Below are positions 34,400 through 46,356 of a stretch of DNA of 64,000 nucleotides, piece after piece. Each line of letters starts with the position of its first letter. Within the stretch, counting starts at the first letter, position 1. The DNA comes from Silurus meridionalis (lineage: Eukaryota; Chordata; Actinopteri; Siluriformes; Siluridae): positions 15,147,132 to 15,211,131 of the forward strand of contig NC_060885.1 of NCBI RefSeq assembly GCF_014805685.1, in the 5' to 3' direction. The notes beneath the pieces are model-generated. The model saw nothing but the letters and a program-made list of their open reading frames with translations, ran no database searches and was not told where the DNA came from. The translations under genes and the position numbers were made by a program.

Positions 34400-34780
34400 T
34401 GTATGCTATGAGCTTGTTTGGAAAGACTTACCCTTTTCAGAGCTGTGAGCTCCATTAGACAAAGAGGAGAAGGGCAGGCTAATTAAAGAGTGACCGTGTG
34501 GCCAGTCTAGAGCAAAGACTCGTTTACCCTGGCCCTGTGCTCTCTCTAGCTCTCCTCGCTCTGCTAATAGAAAAATAAGCTACTTCACTCAGCATTGCTC
34601 GCAGTGACACCTACACTGGAGGGGGTAATGGTGTTTAATGGCCTTTTAAATTTTTATTCAGCCAGAGAATCATAAAAGGGGAGGCAGGCAGCCACTGGAT
34701 CTCTTATAACCCCAATGCTATGGCAACCCGAAACTCGCTCAGGTCTTAGACGTCACGTGGCTCTACAATGGTTGGTTGGG
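34400..34780. promoter_or_regulatory. Candidate conserved non-coding element
   Basis: Balanced block with GGCAGGCTAATTAAAGAGTG, a stretch around TTTAATGGCCTTTTAAATTT, and the CpG-bearing GACGTCACGTGG at 34750-34761 (a CRE-like TGACGTCA relative next to CACGTG). No coding signal. Inference only. Confidence 0.35.
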
Positions 34781-35713
34781 GTTTGCACATTAAAAAAAGA
34801 ATCGGATGGAAAGTTAGATGGACTGGAGGACTGAAAATGGGATAAAAACAAGAACGAAGAGACGTAAAATACAAAGGTCACCACTGACCACTGTAATGGT
34901 GATTTTATATGTATTTATAATCATAAATGTTAAAAAGTTTAAGTGCTGCTGTTCAGTAGGTTGAAAAATCGTTTGCATAACAGTGTGGAAAATAAATAAA
35001 GCAGATGATAAGAGTGAAGGAATGAATACTTGTGAAAGTGCACATTTCAGTATGTGTTGCTTTCTCAAGGGATCCACATATCCGGACCTGACTGGAAAAG
35101 AGCTGTTCCAAACACTGATCCGAGACCAACTGCAGATACAGAAAGATAAGGAAAAAAAGAGAAAGAGACTTCAACTTTTGCACTTTCAATTTGAAAACTC
35201 AGAAGACAATACAGTAAACTAACAGTGTGTATTCACCATGGCTTAATTACTATGTACTTAACAAAAAAAAAACTTTTTTCGTTGAGCTCTGACCAACCCA
35301 TTTCAGAGCTCATCCAAAACATAAGTTGTGTGGAAGTTCAGTGAAGAAGACAGTGCTCCGGAGCCCGAGTCTTGCAGTCTAACGTGTGACTGGCCTCTGT
35401 TTTAACCTCACATTGTGTAAATGCAGTGTATTGCTGTTTTAATGTCAGTGATAGACATCAAAACCTTGTTCTTCTCTAAGCCCATCTGCTTGCTGCAGAT
35501 GTCTCAATCAAGCCAGCAGCTGCATGGTGTCTGGGCTGTCAGAAAGGGCCGAGGCTACGCTTATACATGCTTCTGTTTAGGCACGCAAAACATGGACACA
35601 CTCGCCACATGCTACCTGACCCAGCATTCTGCAGCCTGTCAATCAGCCTTCATCGGTGGCCCATTTCCTCAAACACACTCTCTTCTTCCAACTTCCACAC
35701 CCCCACATAACCA
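34781..35713. other. No gene recognised
   Basis: Unique AT-rich DNA. Frames on both strands at 34814-35222 overlap without motifs. Confidence 0.45.
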
Positions 35714-35716
35714 AAC

Positions 35717-35771
<55 letters not shown>
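35714..35771. repeat. (CA)n microsatellite
   Basis: About 28 CA units with one G near 35721. Confidence 0.96.
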
Positions 35772-35773
<2 letters not shown>

Positions 35774-36224
35774 CCACCCACGCATTGTACACAGCAGTCA
35801 TCTATCTAGGAGAGCAAAGCTTCTACTGTTCTATCCTGTATAACCAAAAGCAAAGCGAGAGCCATAATGAAATAAAGAAACTGCTTTACAAAAAAAAAAA
35901 AGGAGTATGTGTAGCAGCATGTCACTTTGATAAAAGAGAGAGAATACAAAGACAAATTATATTAGAATGTACTGTATATCATATAATATACTGTATAAAT
36001 TGGTCAATAAACTTGGGAAATTGTATAGTAGTGCACCACAATTTCACCAATATATTTGTATATTTTACCAGTATATTTGTATATATTTCTACTATATATA
36101 TTTCTAGTATACACAGTTATAAAAACAACAGATGCCCATGCTAAAACCTTCTCTTACTTTGCAGATGCCTCAACCACAAGTTATAATATTTTATTTAAAT
36201 ATATTTTTTATTTGTCTTCATAAT
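35772..36224. other. No gene recognised
   Basis: AT-rich unique sequence, with near-repeats of CCAGTATATTTGTATAT around 36048-36085. Confidence 0.5.
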
Positions 36225-36388
36225 TAGGGTCTTCTAGTTCAACTGAAGAGAAACCATAATGTTAACGTATCCAAAAACATTTTATACAGTTGTGTGCCTC
36301 CAACTTTGTGGTGACAATTTGGGGAAGAACCACATATGGCTGAAAGGTGTCTGGTGTCTCAATATTATTTTCCATATAATGTTTATAT
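36225..36388 (-). mobile_element. Tc1-type MITE family A, copy 2 (fragment)
   Basis: TTCTAGTTCAACTGAAGAG, TATACAGTTGTGTGCCTCC, AACTTTGTGGTGACAATTTGGGG and CACATATGGCTGAAAGG follow the same order as in copies 1 and 4, ending in TTTCCATATAATGTTTATA. Only the right third of the element is present. Its orientation is the same as copies 1 and 4. Confidence 0.72.
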
Positions 36389-38430
36389 TAATTAAATCAT
36401 TTAACACTAATTGCTCATTCTACTTGTTTCTACAGTATACTTATTTATATTTTATATATAATTTGTTACCATAGTTAACCTTTGGGTTAGTAGACATTTA
36501 TTTAATAGTTATGGAAGGAGTGTCAGGGATCAGCACAGCAAATCTTCAGGACAAATAGCGTTTTCAGCACTTTCCAGTATCTTAGTCACATTATAATCTG
36601 CATCCATTTGTCCTCTTAAATTCAAGCAAATAAAAGATAGAGAGAGCTGGTGAGGCAGCAACTGTTAAGAACTGCTTAAACATTAGTGATAAAAGGAGCT
36701 TCATCTGAATTCGACCCAGAAAAGTACCATAATATTAAATGTTTTCATACATGTGTAAAAAGCATGATGTTTTGTTTATACCAGACAGTATTGTTATTCA
36801 CATAGTTTCTCATTACAAATTACATTCACTGTGTGAGGAAATCACACTTAGCAAGCTAGCAATGTTTTAGATATCGTCAAAGAGACTGACTGTTTACCCC
36901 ACTACATGGGGTAGTGGCCTGGATCTTTGATTTGAGCCAGGGCAAGAAAAAGCAAATAAAATACTTTCATGCCATTTTGGTGAAAAGCTATACACAGAAA
37001 AAAAAAAAAAAAGACATTTCATCTGAAATAAAATCCCACAGTTGTGGCTGTTTGCTAGAATTCAGTCACGCCAACATACATTGGTGTTTCCAAGACCACC
37101 ACACATAAGTATACTCAATACAGGAGCTGAGATTTCACAGTATCCACACTACATCACAGTGAATCTGTTTACATTAGTAACACATTATATCTTCGGAAAA
37201 AAACAAGTGTCATTTTGGATCTCTAATTTTACAACTAATCATCAAAAGACCTTTGAACAATACATTTATAGAATGGATTTAGACTGCTATTATAAGGAAG
37301 TTTGAGTAAACAGGTTTTCTTTTAATTCATGGTACAGGGAGCTGCTGTTCATGGTAAGTCACATACACTACAAATGCTATAAATTGAGGAGATTATTGTA
37401 CCAGCAAACAGGAACAAACTGTCCACAAACCTATGTCAAAATAATTGGGCAAATAATCACACTAATAATAGCAATATTCACAATAATTACACTAATAAAT
37501 CATTGACAGGTTTCATTCAAGTTAGAAATGTACAATATATCTTCCCTATTTTTATTACTTTAATTATCTTGCTCTATATACTAGAAAATATATGATTAAA
37601 ATATATTACATTATATTTCACAACTGTTAAAAGCTGATCTTGTGTTTTTCTTAAATTTTATCTTGTTTATTTAGCATCTGTGTGAATGAGCAAACTACCT
37701 TCAGCTCTTGAAAAGTATCTCGGAAATACATTGGAGCTTCATTTTAGAGGTTATTCTTTTTTCCAAACTGACACAAAAGCTTATGAGAATGAATTGGCGT
37801 GTTCACGTCAAATCTGAAGGAACTATAGCTGGGCATCACACAGTTGTACCACTGTAATACTGCTCTGTGTGATGTGGCTTTTTTGTTGTAAAAAAAGACA
37901 CTAGCTGCACAGCAGGAGGCCGAAACAGTTTCTTCTGCAGCTAACGAAGAAACGCACGCACATGCACACACACACACAAACCCGGATTGAGACAGCAAAG
38001 AAAACACATAAGCTTTGCAGCTCCATTAAAGCATTAAAGTGCAGACATACAGTCATAATGCAGCATGAGGAGGGGAAAAATTGCTAATTCGTTTTTAACA
38101 TTAGATTTGTGCCCAAAAAAATAAGAAAATTAAGATACACCACTACATTAATACTGTGATTTAAGCACACTTATATATTCACAATTTTGTTGTTGTTAAT
38201 AATGAAACAGAACAGCACTTACAACGACATCTTACATCTAATTGCAATTATAATCACAGAGGGCGAATATTTAGATGTTTTATTAATTCTGAATTTATTA
38301 ATTGATTTATCAATAAATGTAATAAATAAAAAGCTGTATATACAGAGGCCAATGCAGAGCAGAAGAATGTGTTGAATATATACATTTCCCTATCAATGTA
38401 AAGAGAACAACATGTGCAAGAATGCAGGCA
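36389..38430. other. No gene recognised
   Basis: AT-rich unique sequence, with a poly-A run at about 37000-37013. The minus-strand frame at 37744-38007 has no family motif. Confidence 0.5.
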
Positions 38431-38433
38431 GAT

Positions 38434-38440
38434 GCAGACA

Positions 38441-38474
<34 letters not shown>

Positions 38475-38517
38475 AGCATGCACACACACACACACACACA
38501 CAAGCATGCACACACAC

Positions 38518-38563
<46 letters not shown>
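38434..38563. repeat. Interrupted (CA)n microsatellite with GCATG spacers
   Basis: About 130 bp of CA dinucleotides, broken twice by AAGCATG and once by CG. It produces cysteine/valine frames on the minus strand and histidine/threonine on the plus. Confidence 0.95.
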
Positions 38564-38566
<3 letters not shown>

Positions 38567-38789
38567 TTAGTACCCTATCCCTCTGACAGGTATCTGCTAG
38601 ACTGTGTTCTTTGCAGCTTACAGGCTTTTCTGAGATTGATTAAAGCTCCAATGTTGATTTCTTCCCGAGTCACGCATAAAAACCTATTTAAAGCAGCCCT
38701 GCCAGCTCATTAAACGCACCACACGACACACACACATTAAAGGTAATGTCCCCGCCACTTTATCTCTCATTGTTTTATTTTGCTCTCTG
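38564..38789. other. No gene recognised
   Basis: Unique sequence bridging the (CA)n repeat and the CNE-like block; CACCACACGACACACACAC near 38717 is a minor CA run. Confidence 0.45.
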
Positions 38790-39165
38790 GATCTAATGAA
38801 GGCAGCGGAATTATGTCGTTTTAAAACCGTCTGCTTTATGATTCTATTTGTTTATCTATCTCTTATTTCCGCGTCTCTCCCACTCTCGTCTGTCATCCTC
38901 TGGTACTTTAATTTGATTGGGCGCTCGGCAGCGGGCCTGTTGATCGCTGCCCATTTGCAGATTAGCAGATTAAGTTATTCATCACTCAAGAAGCTCCCCG
39001 CTGCGACAGCGCTATCAGCAAACTGCCAAATCAAAACATCTCTGCCAGCCATTCCAAAATAATTGAATGCACAATAATTTCCCTATTAATACATTTCTCA
39101 TATTACAGATTATGCATGAAAATGTCCACATTATCTGTAGCACTTTTTTTGGTTAATGTCTTGCT
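38790..39165. promoter_or_regulatory. CNE-like block
   Basis: Compact, balanced DNA with CpG words (GGCGCTCGGCAGCGGGCC near 38919; CCGCTGCGACAGCGCTATC near 38998) interleaved with AT-rich cores (CAGATTAGCAGATTAAG near 38957; CAAAATAATTGAATGCACAATAATTTCC near 39054). A frame at 38796-39062 is open but contains no family motif. Among the window's blocks this has the most enhancer-like texture. Confidence 0.42.
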
Positions 39166-39253
39166 CCTCACCAGTAAATTTAATAGACAGGAGTAGAACA
39201 GCACATAGTAAGATGAAGCGATGGGTTACAGATAGCCTCTCCTCCCATATTTA

Positions 39254-39258
<5 letters not shown>

Positions 39259-39299
<41 letters not shown>
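39259..39299. repeat. (TC)n microsatellite
   Basis: About 20 TC units. Confidence 0.97.
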
Positions 39300-39301
<2 letters not shown>

Positions 39302-39500
39302 CTCTTGGAGGATGCGGCAGAAAATTAAAGAAAATCGATCATTGTACAGCAGGGTGGCAATGACTGGCTCTGACGGTTGCTAGGCCAACAGTTACTCAGC
39401 CGCTCGCGGCTGTCTGTTTTGTCAGTTTTCTCTGATAAGACTCAGATTTATTTTATTTTTCACCTGCTTATTTTATCGGGGGTTAATTACACTGATCTGC
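39300..39500. promoter_or_regulatory. Candidate conserved non-coding element
   Basis: Contains GACGGTTGCTAGGCCAACAG near 39373, a slightly expanded RFX X-box-like palindrome (GTTGCTAGG-CCAAC), followed by CAGCCGCTCGCGGCTG near 39398-39413, a perfect 16-bp palindrome. It ends with TCGGGGGTTAATTACAC. No coding frame. Confidence 0.35.
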
Positions 39501-40204
39501 ATTCATCTGAAACAACTTTTTTTTTCTGATATTTTTTCTCCTGTACTATGTCTTAGCCACATGCAATACGTTACACACAGGCAAAGAAGCACGGCAGAAG
39601 ATTTAGATAGTTCTCCCAAAGGTATGCAATGCATATAATTATCTGCATATCCATTATTTGCAACGATGTAGGTACCTATATTTTACATGCATGTGCATGT
39701 ACATAAAATACAGAATACATCATACAATCCATCAAAACAAAAAAAAACTGCAGCATCTCGGCCAAATTAGTCAACGTGTCAATTATAGACATATCACGGG
39801 TATAGACATAATTCTACTCTCATGTAGAGCACAGAGGTAGGACAAAACTAGCAGCATCAAATCCTACTCTGATCCGATCGTGATGCTCACAGTATCTCAT
39901 GCTAAGTTCACTCGAAGGCAACAGCATGATGTTGAAGCAGCTCAGTGTAGAGAAGCTCCATGCTGAGTGTCTCGTAGCAGCTAGAGGAGTCATGAATGCC
40001 ACAGCCTGTCTTAATGGTATAATGTGGATAAACCAGAAGAGGCAGAAATCAATAGAGGGAGCATGTCTCATGGTGATGACGCATCAGCAGACTAATTATC
40101 CACTGCTCAGCACCCACTTTCTGAAAGTGATCACACTCTCCAATGAAATGTAGGGAGAGATGAGTGTAGCCCCACCCTGACTGTAAGCATTATGCAGACC
40201 ATGT
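39501..40204. other. No gene recognised
   Basis: Unique sequence. Opposite-strand frames at 39820-40153 overlap and lack motifs. Confidence 0.45.
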
Positions 40205-41130
40205 GATGTATTTGCGTTAATATAGATATTTCTGTTGCATTCTGAAATGTATTTTGGGAGACTGTGTGAGGTATTCTGTGTGTATATAAACTGTGTAATG
40301 TATTCATTGCTGTATTCTGTGTGTGAGAAGTATCTTGTGTGAATTCTGAGCACATAGCATGTGTGATGCATGTATATTTATATAGACTGTGATGCCTAAG
40401 TATATAGACTGTGATGTATTGTGTTAATATAGAGTCTGATAAATTGTGTAAATATTTGGATTGTGTGATGTATTGTGCATTTATATAGACTATGTGAGGC
40501 ATTGTGTGTATATAGACTATAGATGTGATGTGTGTATAAATGGACAGTGTTATGTATTTAGAATGTATTGTACTGTGTGTATGAAGACTGTGATGCATTG
40601 TGTGTATATAAACTGTGTGATGTACTGGGCATTGTATTATGTGTGTATATAGACTGTGTGATGTATTGTGTGCATATACACTGTATTATGTGTACTGTAT
40701 ATAGACTGTGTAATGCATTGTGTGTATATAGACTCTCTGTTGTATTGCGTGTATATAGACTGTGTGATGTATTGTGTGCATATACACTGTATTATATGTA
40801 CAGTATATAGGCTGTGTAATGCATTGTGTGTATATAGACTGTGTGATGTATTGTGTGCATATACACTGAATTATGTGTACAGTATATAGGTTGTGTAATG
40901 CATTGTGTGTATATAGACTGTGTGATGTATTGTGTGCATATACACTGTATTATGTGTACAGCATTTAGACTATGTGATATATTGTGTGCATCTACACTGT
41001 ATTATATGTACAGTACATAGACTGCATGATATATTGTGCATGCATACAGACGAGGTGATGTATTCTCCATGTTAATTGACTGCATGATGCGTTCTGCATG
41101 TATGTAGACTGTGTGTATGACAGTGCCCAC
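40205..41130. repeat. Minisatellite with 79-bp higher-order unit
   Basis: Degenerate 26-29 bp units based on GTGTATATAGACTGTGTGATGTATT. In the middle (about 40640-40975) three variant subunits form a higher-order unit: the word GACTGTGTGATG begins at 40652, 40758, 40837 and 40916, spacings 106, 79 and 79 (106 = 79 plus one extra 27-bp subunit). Units become more diverged toward both ends. Low-complexity CVYIDCVMYCVHIHC-type frames result. Confidence 0.9.
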
Positions 41131-42261
41131 CCTCTTTTCTACTAAAATGAACATGCACTCTCTCCTTCTGCTCACACGACCCTCCAAATGCATTATAAGC
41201 ATTAATGAAAAAGTTAATGGACCATGTTCCTACATATCAATTTACATTTTACAATTTGGGTAGACAAATGATGTCTGCTATTGCAGGCCCATAATATTTT
41301 GCTCAAGGAAACAGTTCTAATGTGTTTTATAGACATCAAATGTTGTGAATAATGATGCGTCCATAGCATGCAAATCAAGACAACAGCAGGCCGATCAGCT
41401 GTTATTGTGTAGCTGCATACAGGGAAGAAGAGGCTGATATTATCAAGTCATGGAGTAACACTGATGTTATGGCATCACTCAGCTGGACCACATGAGGGAG
41501 TTGATATTCACACAACACAAAACCACATATAATATGGAAATACAACTGTCTAATGAATTTACCAAAACAATTAAAGCAATCCAGCTCCCAATCATCTAAA
41601 CGGCATCTCAAGAACATCTCTTGTGATTGGTTTCTGTTACACAGCTGAAGGCGGGAAAAAAATAACACTTCCTGAATTTCCATTTCTACGCCTGATTCCC
41701 CATTATAAGCACTTGTACACAGTTCACATCAAATGTATATTCTGATCCAACCGGAGGCAGTGCTGATACATATTTGGAAAGTGTGCGAGTGCAGATTGCT
41801 CTGCGATTAGTGAGCATACACTTGTTACACAGCAGTCATTAAATGCAGCATAGCACTACGGAGATCTACACACTCCCTTAGCTCCAACCTTAGACGACTA
41901 GCCACTAACCTGCCTGCGCTTTCCATGACATTCCATCACTTCTATCCTCCTCAAGTTCATAGAAAATAATCATTTTCACCACAGGGCATTTTTCCACGCA
42001 CGTCTCCTGTGTGCTGCCGATGGCGTCTCTGTGAATGACGCGCCTGTCTCGGCAGCTCTGTTTCTGAGAGCAGGGGGCTATGGGTGTGAATGTGTGTTTC
42101 AATGCCATCTGCATGTGAGGTGAGAACTCTTGGAGCAGGGAGCCAATCACACACCCACGCACACCTGAGGAAGCGTCACCATCACAGCCTATTGTTTCAG
42201 AACACACTTCGGTATGTGTAAGGCACATGAGAATGAGCTCACACCTTCTAAACAGACAGAG

Positions 42262-42265
<4 letters not shown>
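41131..42265. other. No gene recognised
   Basis: Unique sequence with moderately balanced stretches (41850-42230) but no clear motif cluster. The minus-strand frame at 41905-42366 runs into the neighbouring CA repeat. Confidence 0.45.

Positions 42266-42323
<58 letters not shown>
42266..42323. repeat. (AC)n microsatellite
   Basis: About 29 AC units, followed by a short TATATATA. Confidence 0.96.
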
Positions 42324-42325
<2 letters not shown>

Positions 42326-42699
42326 TTTATATATATGCACAGACAAAGATGTAAAGGTGTACACAAAGGTGTATGGAAAATACTATATGGTCCTGTTGCA
42401 CTGAATTCCCTCTCTAACTATTGCTGTGATACACTCCAGTGTAACAGCACACCCTGAACAGACATATAGCCAATACTTTTTATACACAAGTGCAAATGAA
42501 AAGTCGCCCACAGTTTCACACTCACTCTCTCTCTCTCCCTCTCTTCTTTTCTCTCTGGTTTCACTCTCATTATTCTGCTCCCTCTCCCCATCTCTACTCA
42601 TCTCTCCCCCACTAACAGCAGCAGTCCAACGCAATGGCCAATAACACAGCACGCTGTAACAGACACCTGCAATGCTAATATCATTAATCAATACCAATG

Positions 42700-42960
42700 G
42701 AATTGTGTGGAGGGACTTGGCGAAATGAAGGTCCCAGCGGTACCAATCTTGCTCCCTTTAAACCTCATTTGCAAGCCCAAGATGGCCGCTCTAATGACTG
42801 GCAGCAAAGTTTTTCCAACAAATTTCATGGGGCATGATCCAAAGATAATAGGTTTTCAGCCCAATGACAATCCAATTACAATGCCAATCAAAGCTGACTC
42901 CATGCAGGCTAATTATCAGCTTCAGCCGAGAGTTCAAATTCGAGCACACCACTTTTTTGT
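42700..42960. promoter_or_regulatory. CNE-like element
   Basis: A discrete 260-bp unique block with AAGATGGCCGCTCTAATGAC (YY1-like AAGATGGC), GGGGCATGATCCAAAGATAA, CCAATGACAATCCAATTAC (CCAAT and TAATTGG cores), AATGCCAATCAAAGCTGAC, and GGCTAATTATCAGC. A plus-strand frame happens to be open (42707-42964) but has no known domain; dense TF-like words fit a non-coding element better. Confidence 0.42.
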
Positions 42961-43680
42961 TTGAATAAGAACTTGGTTTGGAGGCGAGGCAGGTTTTGCC
43001 GTGTTACCAGCAAGAGGGCTGCCTCTGTCACTGAAACAGAACAGCCGAAATACATCCAAGCAGATCTGTATAACATCTATAACTGAATTAAAATTCAACG
43101 GCAACTCCTGCATTGCCACTGATATACTCTTCTACAATTAGAAGCTGTGATGCAAAACATTAGCTAATTAGAAGATTTTTAAAATAAAACAGCGTATATT
43201 TCAATTAGTATATTTCTCACACAGATCTCATGCAACACTGTTTCCCCAGTAACTATTAGATCTGTATCTAACACCATGACATAGCAGTTGATTTTTTTTT
43301 GCCAGATATGCTTAACTTCTATTGCTCTCCCATACTGGATTTATGGTGCTTGAGACTATTACTGTATACGCTTAAGCAAATGGGTGATCAAAATAAATAT
43401 ACATGCTGTGAAATATAGCCACAAGCTACTCTGTTCATCCAGAACGTGGGCATATTAATGCATCATCAAGCCTCTGCAAAATATCAGTTGCATTCAGACT
43501 TCAAACTGTTACCAATATGGTGCTTTTAAGCAACTGGGAGTCAATATGGACATGGGGTTCTCTAATAATTAGAATCCATTAAGTAACTAGCCACAATAAT
43601 AAGGCTCTTCATAAGGCTCGGTATGGGGCAACACAAAGAGTCAATTACTTTCAGTATTCCAAAACACTATTATTACTGCT
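42961..43680. promoter_or_regulatory. Weaker CNE-like stretch
   Basis: AT-richer but unique, with TTAGCTAATTAGAAG near 43160, GGCATATTAATGCATC near 43448 and TCTAATAATTAGAATCC near 43560. No gene is seen. The call is weaker than for the block before it. Confidence 0.22.
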
Positions 43681-43683
43681 AAT

Positions 43684-43756
43684 AATAAGAAGAAGAAGAA
43701 GAAAAAGAGAAAAAAGAAAAAAAGAAACAGAAGAAGAACAAGAAGTAGAAGACAAA
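43684..43756. repeat. AAG-rich low-complexity stretch
   Basis: Imperfect (AAG)n/(GAAAAA)n purine run, directly before a Tc1 fragment. Confidence 0.85.
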
Positions 43757-43785
43757 GACTATGATGAAGGATCGGTTATTATCGC

Positions 43786-44105
43786 TTTGTGACTATGATC
43801 TTGGCATGGTGCTGATACCAAACTGGCTGGTTTGCAAATCTCAGAAACTGATGGTTCCATGTTAATTTTACATACAACAGTCTGTAAAGATTTCAAAAAA
43901 TCAACTGTGCAGCAGATTTGCAGGTAGAAACCTTCTTGGTGAGCAAGATCAGGAGAAATGGCAGTTTCTCACAAAACCTCTTCACAACCATCCACAGCAG
44001 AAAAGCATTACATTCCAAACAAGCAGAAGACCACATCCGGTTCCACCCATGTCAGCTAATAACAATCTTACAAAAGAAAGAGCAAAGTTACAGCCTCAGA
44101 AAACT
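43786..44105 (+). pseudogene. Tc1-like transposase fragment (lineage B, second copy)
   Basis: TGACTATGATCTTGGCATGG...CCAAACTGGCTGGTTTGCAA...CTCAGAAACTGATGG is the helix-turn-helix coding stretch of the same family as 22941-23927, in plus orientation. Downstream, GCAGAAGACCACATCCGG and TCCACCCATGTCAGCTAATAAC match the linker region. The sequence is heavily mutated with multiple frame breaks; the catalytic domain is absent. No inverted termini are visible, so this is an internal fragment. Confidence 0.8.
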
Positions 44106-44815
44106 ATTTATTATTCAAAATATTTTTTGCTTGTTTTTTTAAACTGAAAATGTATTTTAGCCTGTTCTTATTTGTATCTATATTCACACGAGTGCATATG
44201 AATATTCTGTCTTTATACTATGTTATATAATAATATAGACTATGTCCAATATTTGTTAGGGAAGCTACCATAAGAATGCTAATATGCAGGTTTTTATGCG
44301 TCAAACTGTGCAAATGACAAACTAAACTTTTTACTAAATCCTTGAAAACCATCAATTAAAAGTAAATTAAAGCAATCGTATACTTTTAAGTCGTTTTTAG
44401 TAGAAGACATCAAATAGAGCATTATTCCTGATTTAAAGAAACTGTCTTCTGTGTAGATATGGTAAGTAAAAAATAAAGAAATAAATGAACAAACAAATGA
44501 ATTAATTAAAAAAAAAATCTGAAAGGTTGCACTTTGTAATTTTGCCACAAACCAAATTACAGTTAGAGCATGATGTAAAATGGAATATAGAATAGAAAAT
44601 ATAGTATATTTCCTTTAATGTTTGAAAACAAATTATTAATAAACGGAAATTTATTTAGAAACAAATTATTTGAAAATTACATACAGCAGAATAAATTCAT
44701 AATTCTCAATTAATGATTGTAATAATGTATTTGGTTTCTGTCTCTATTTCATATATTTTGAGGAAGTAGCCAGTATTAATCCTCTGTATGTTTATCAGCA
44801 AATGCTATATAAAAA
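44106..44815. other. No gene recognised
   Basis: Very AT-rich unique sequence. Confidence 0.5.
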
Positions 44816-44816
44816 C

Positions 44817-44825
44817 CACACGCAC

Positions 44826-44882
<57 letters not shown>
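44817..44882. repeat. (CA)n microsatellite
   Basis: About 33 CA units with two early CG interruptions. Confidence 0.96.
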
Positions 44883-44886
<4 letters not shown>

Positions 44887-45415
44887 TTCAAACAAACAAA
44901 AAACAGCATCAATAACACAAATGATTAAACATTCATGGCCTTTTGTAGAGAACATCTGCTCTATATGAGTGTAGCCTCGGGGACTCGGTGAAAAGAATCT
45001 GGAGGATTTTCTCTCTCAAAACCACAAGAAAGCAATAAGACGGCACCGAGACTGCGAGATTTACACACAGACACACACACTCTCTTGCAGAACAGGAAGC
45101 CTGATCCGCACAGACAATATGTGTGTAAGTTAGCACCTGGCCGACGTCCGTTTCACTCAACTGTACAATGACAGCAGTGGAAATAGAAGTACTGTCAAAA
45201 TATGAAAATCAGGAATCAGTATCAGGCCAACCTCTCGCTACAAACCCTCGTTATCTTTCAAAAACCTTTCAACAGCTTATGACGTTTTCCTCTGAAGTGA
45301 GCTTAGCCTATCGTTATATCTGTTCACATATTATGATAAGCTATCTTTGTTTTTATTTATTTGTTGTTTTTTTTCAAAGCTCAGCTTGAATAAGTATATC
45401 GCACTGATTACGCCT
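44883..45415. other. No gene recognised
   Basis: Unique sequence; frames at 44933-45160 (minus) and 45168-45389 (plus) lack motifs. Confidence 0.45.
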
Positions 45416-46080
45416 CCTGACTGCAGTCCCTCACAGTGCAGGCCCAGCTGAGAAACGATTACCTTTGATTATCTGTGAGTTTGCAGTTCGATAAATTCAC
45501 AGAGATGTGAGGCGAGGAGAGCTGGAGCAGCGTCTCTCTCTCTCTCACTACACACACACACGTTATCGCTGATTTCTACACAAACGCCGCAGATCTGAAG
45601 AGATTAATGATACGTTTTCCACGGAGATAACATCTGTCTCAACCGCTCCTGGAATATTAAGCTTAATAAATATATTTATGAGCCCTGCTCTCTATAGCGC
45701 TAATGCAATCAGCCGTACTGCTCACGCTGGCCCGAGACACTGAAAACACATCGACTCATTTTGTAGCGAATTAGTCCTACCCCCTAATCGTCGAGCCCTG
45801 CTGCACTTTTTGAATTATGACTCAAAGACACCCATCTTCTCCGCTGAAACGCTCGCTATGAATAATAGCAATTCGTAAAAATTACCACTGCCCGGATTTC
45901 ATTAACACCACATAAAACAGCGGTTTGTGTTTATTATTGCACTGACCCCCGTCTATAAATAACCTGCCTACAAGCAAGCATGCATTGGACATTAACGCAT
46001 TATGGTAAAGGGATATATCATTAAAACTGACAATATGTCATAATATCGTCTGGGCAAAAATAAATAAAAAAATGCCGCAA
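45416..46080. promoter_or_regulatory. CNE-like block
   Basis: About 660 bp with repeated TAAT/ATTA cores and CpG words mixed together: GAAGAGATTAATGATACG, CTTAATAAATATATTTATGAGC (Cdx/Hox-like TTTATGAG), CTATAGCGCTAATGCAATCAGC, GTAGCGAATTAGTCC, CCCCTAATCGTCGAGC and TTAACGCATTATGG. A short TC/AC run at 45534-45561 is the only simple repeat. No frame of interest. Confidence 0.42.
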
Positions 46081-46356
46081 TTTGCACAATCATACTTAGT
46101 CTCGGAAAGCGTGTGAACAGAAAGCACAACCAAGGAATGGGGACACTCCTCCTACTCTGTTATAGTACGTCCTATCACAACCTGATACTCAGACATCCAT
46201 GGTAAACAACTCTGTAGCTCCACCCTCTACAGAACAAACAAAACACACAATACACGTTTGCCTTACTACACTTATGAGGACTTTTCATCGATATAATTAT
46301 TAATTCAGACAATGACCCACATGCCCATACATATATCTAACCTTAACCTCTATAAC
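46081..46356. other. No gene recognised
   Basis: Unique sequence, nothing further seen. Confidence 0.45.

Noticed and set aside
38434..38563. Possible CRISPR-like array because of evenly spaced GCATG words
   Set aside because: Spacers are CA dinucleotides and not unique; this is an interrupted microsatellite in eukaryotic DNA.
40205..41130. Cysteine-rich repeat protein (CVYIDCVMYC type)
   Set aside because: Frame results from the tandem minisatellite, is interrupted and differs between units without reading-frame conservation.
42383..42697. 104-codon minus-strand frame as a gene
   Set aside because: Arises from the pyrimidine-rich CTCTCTC stretch giving a Glu/Arg-rich reading; no motif or start context.
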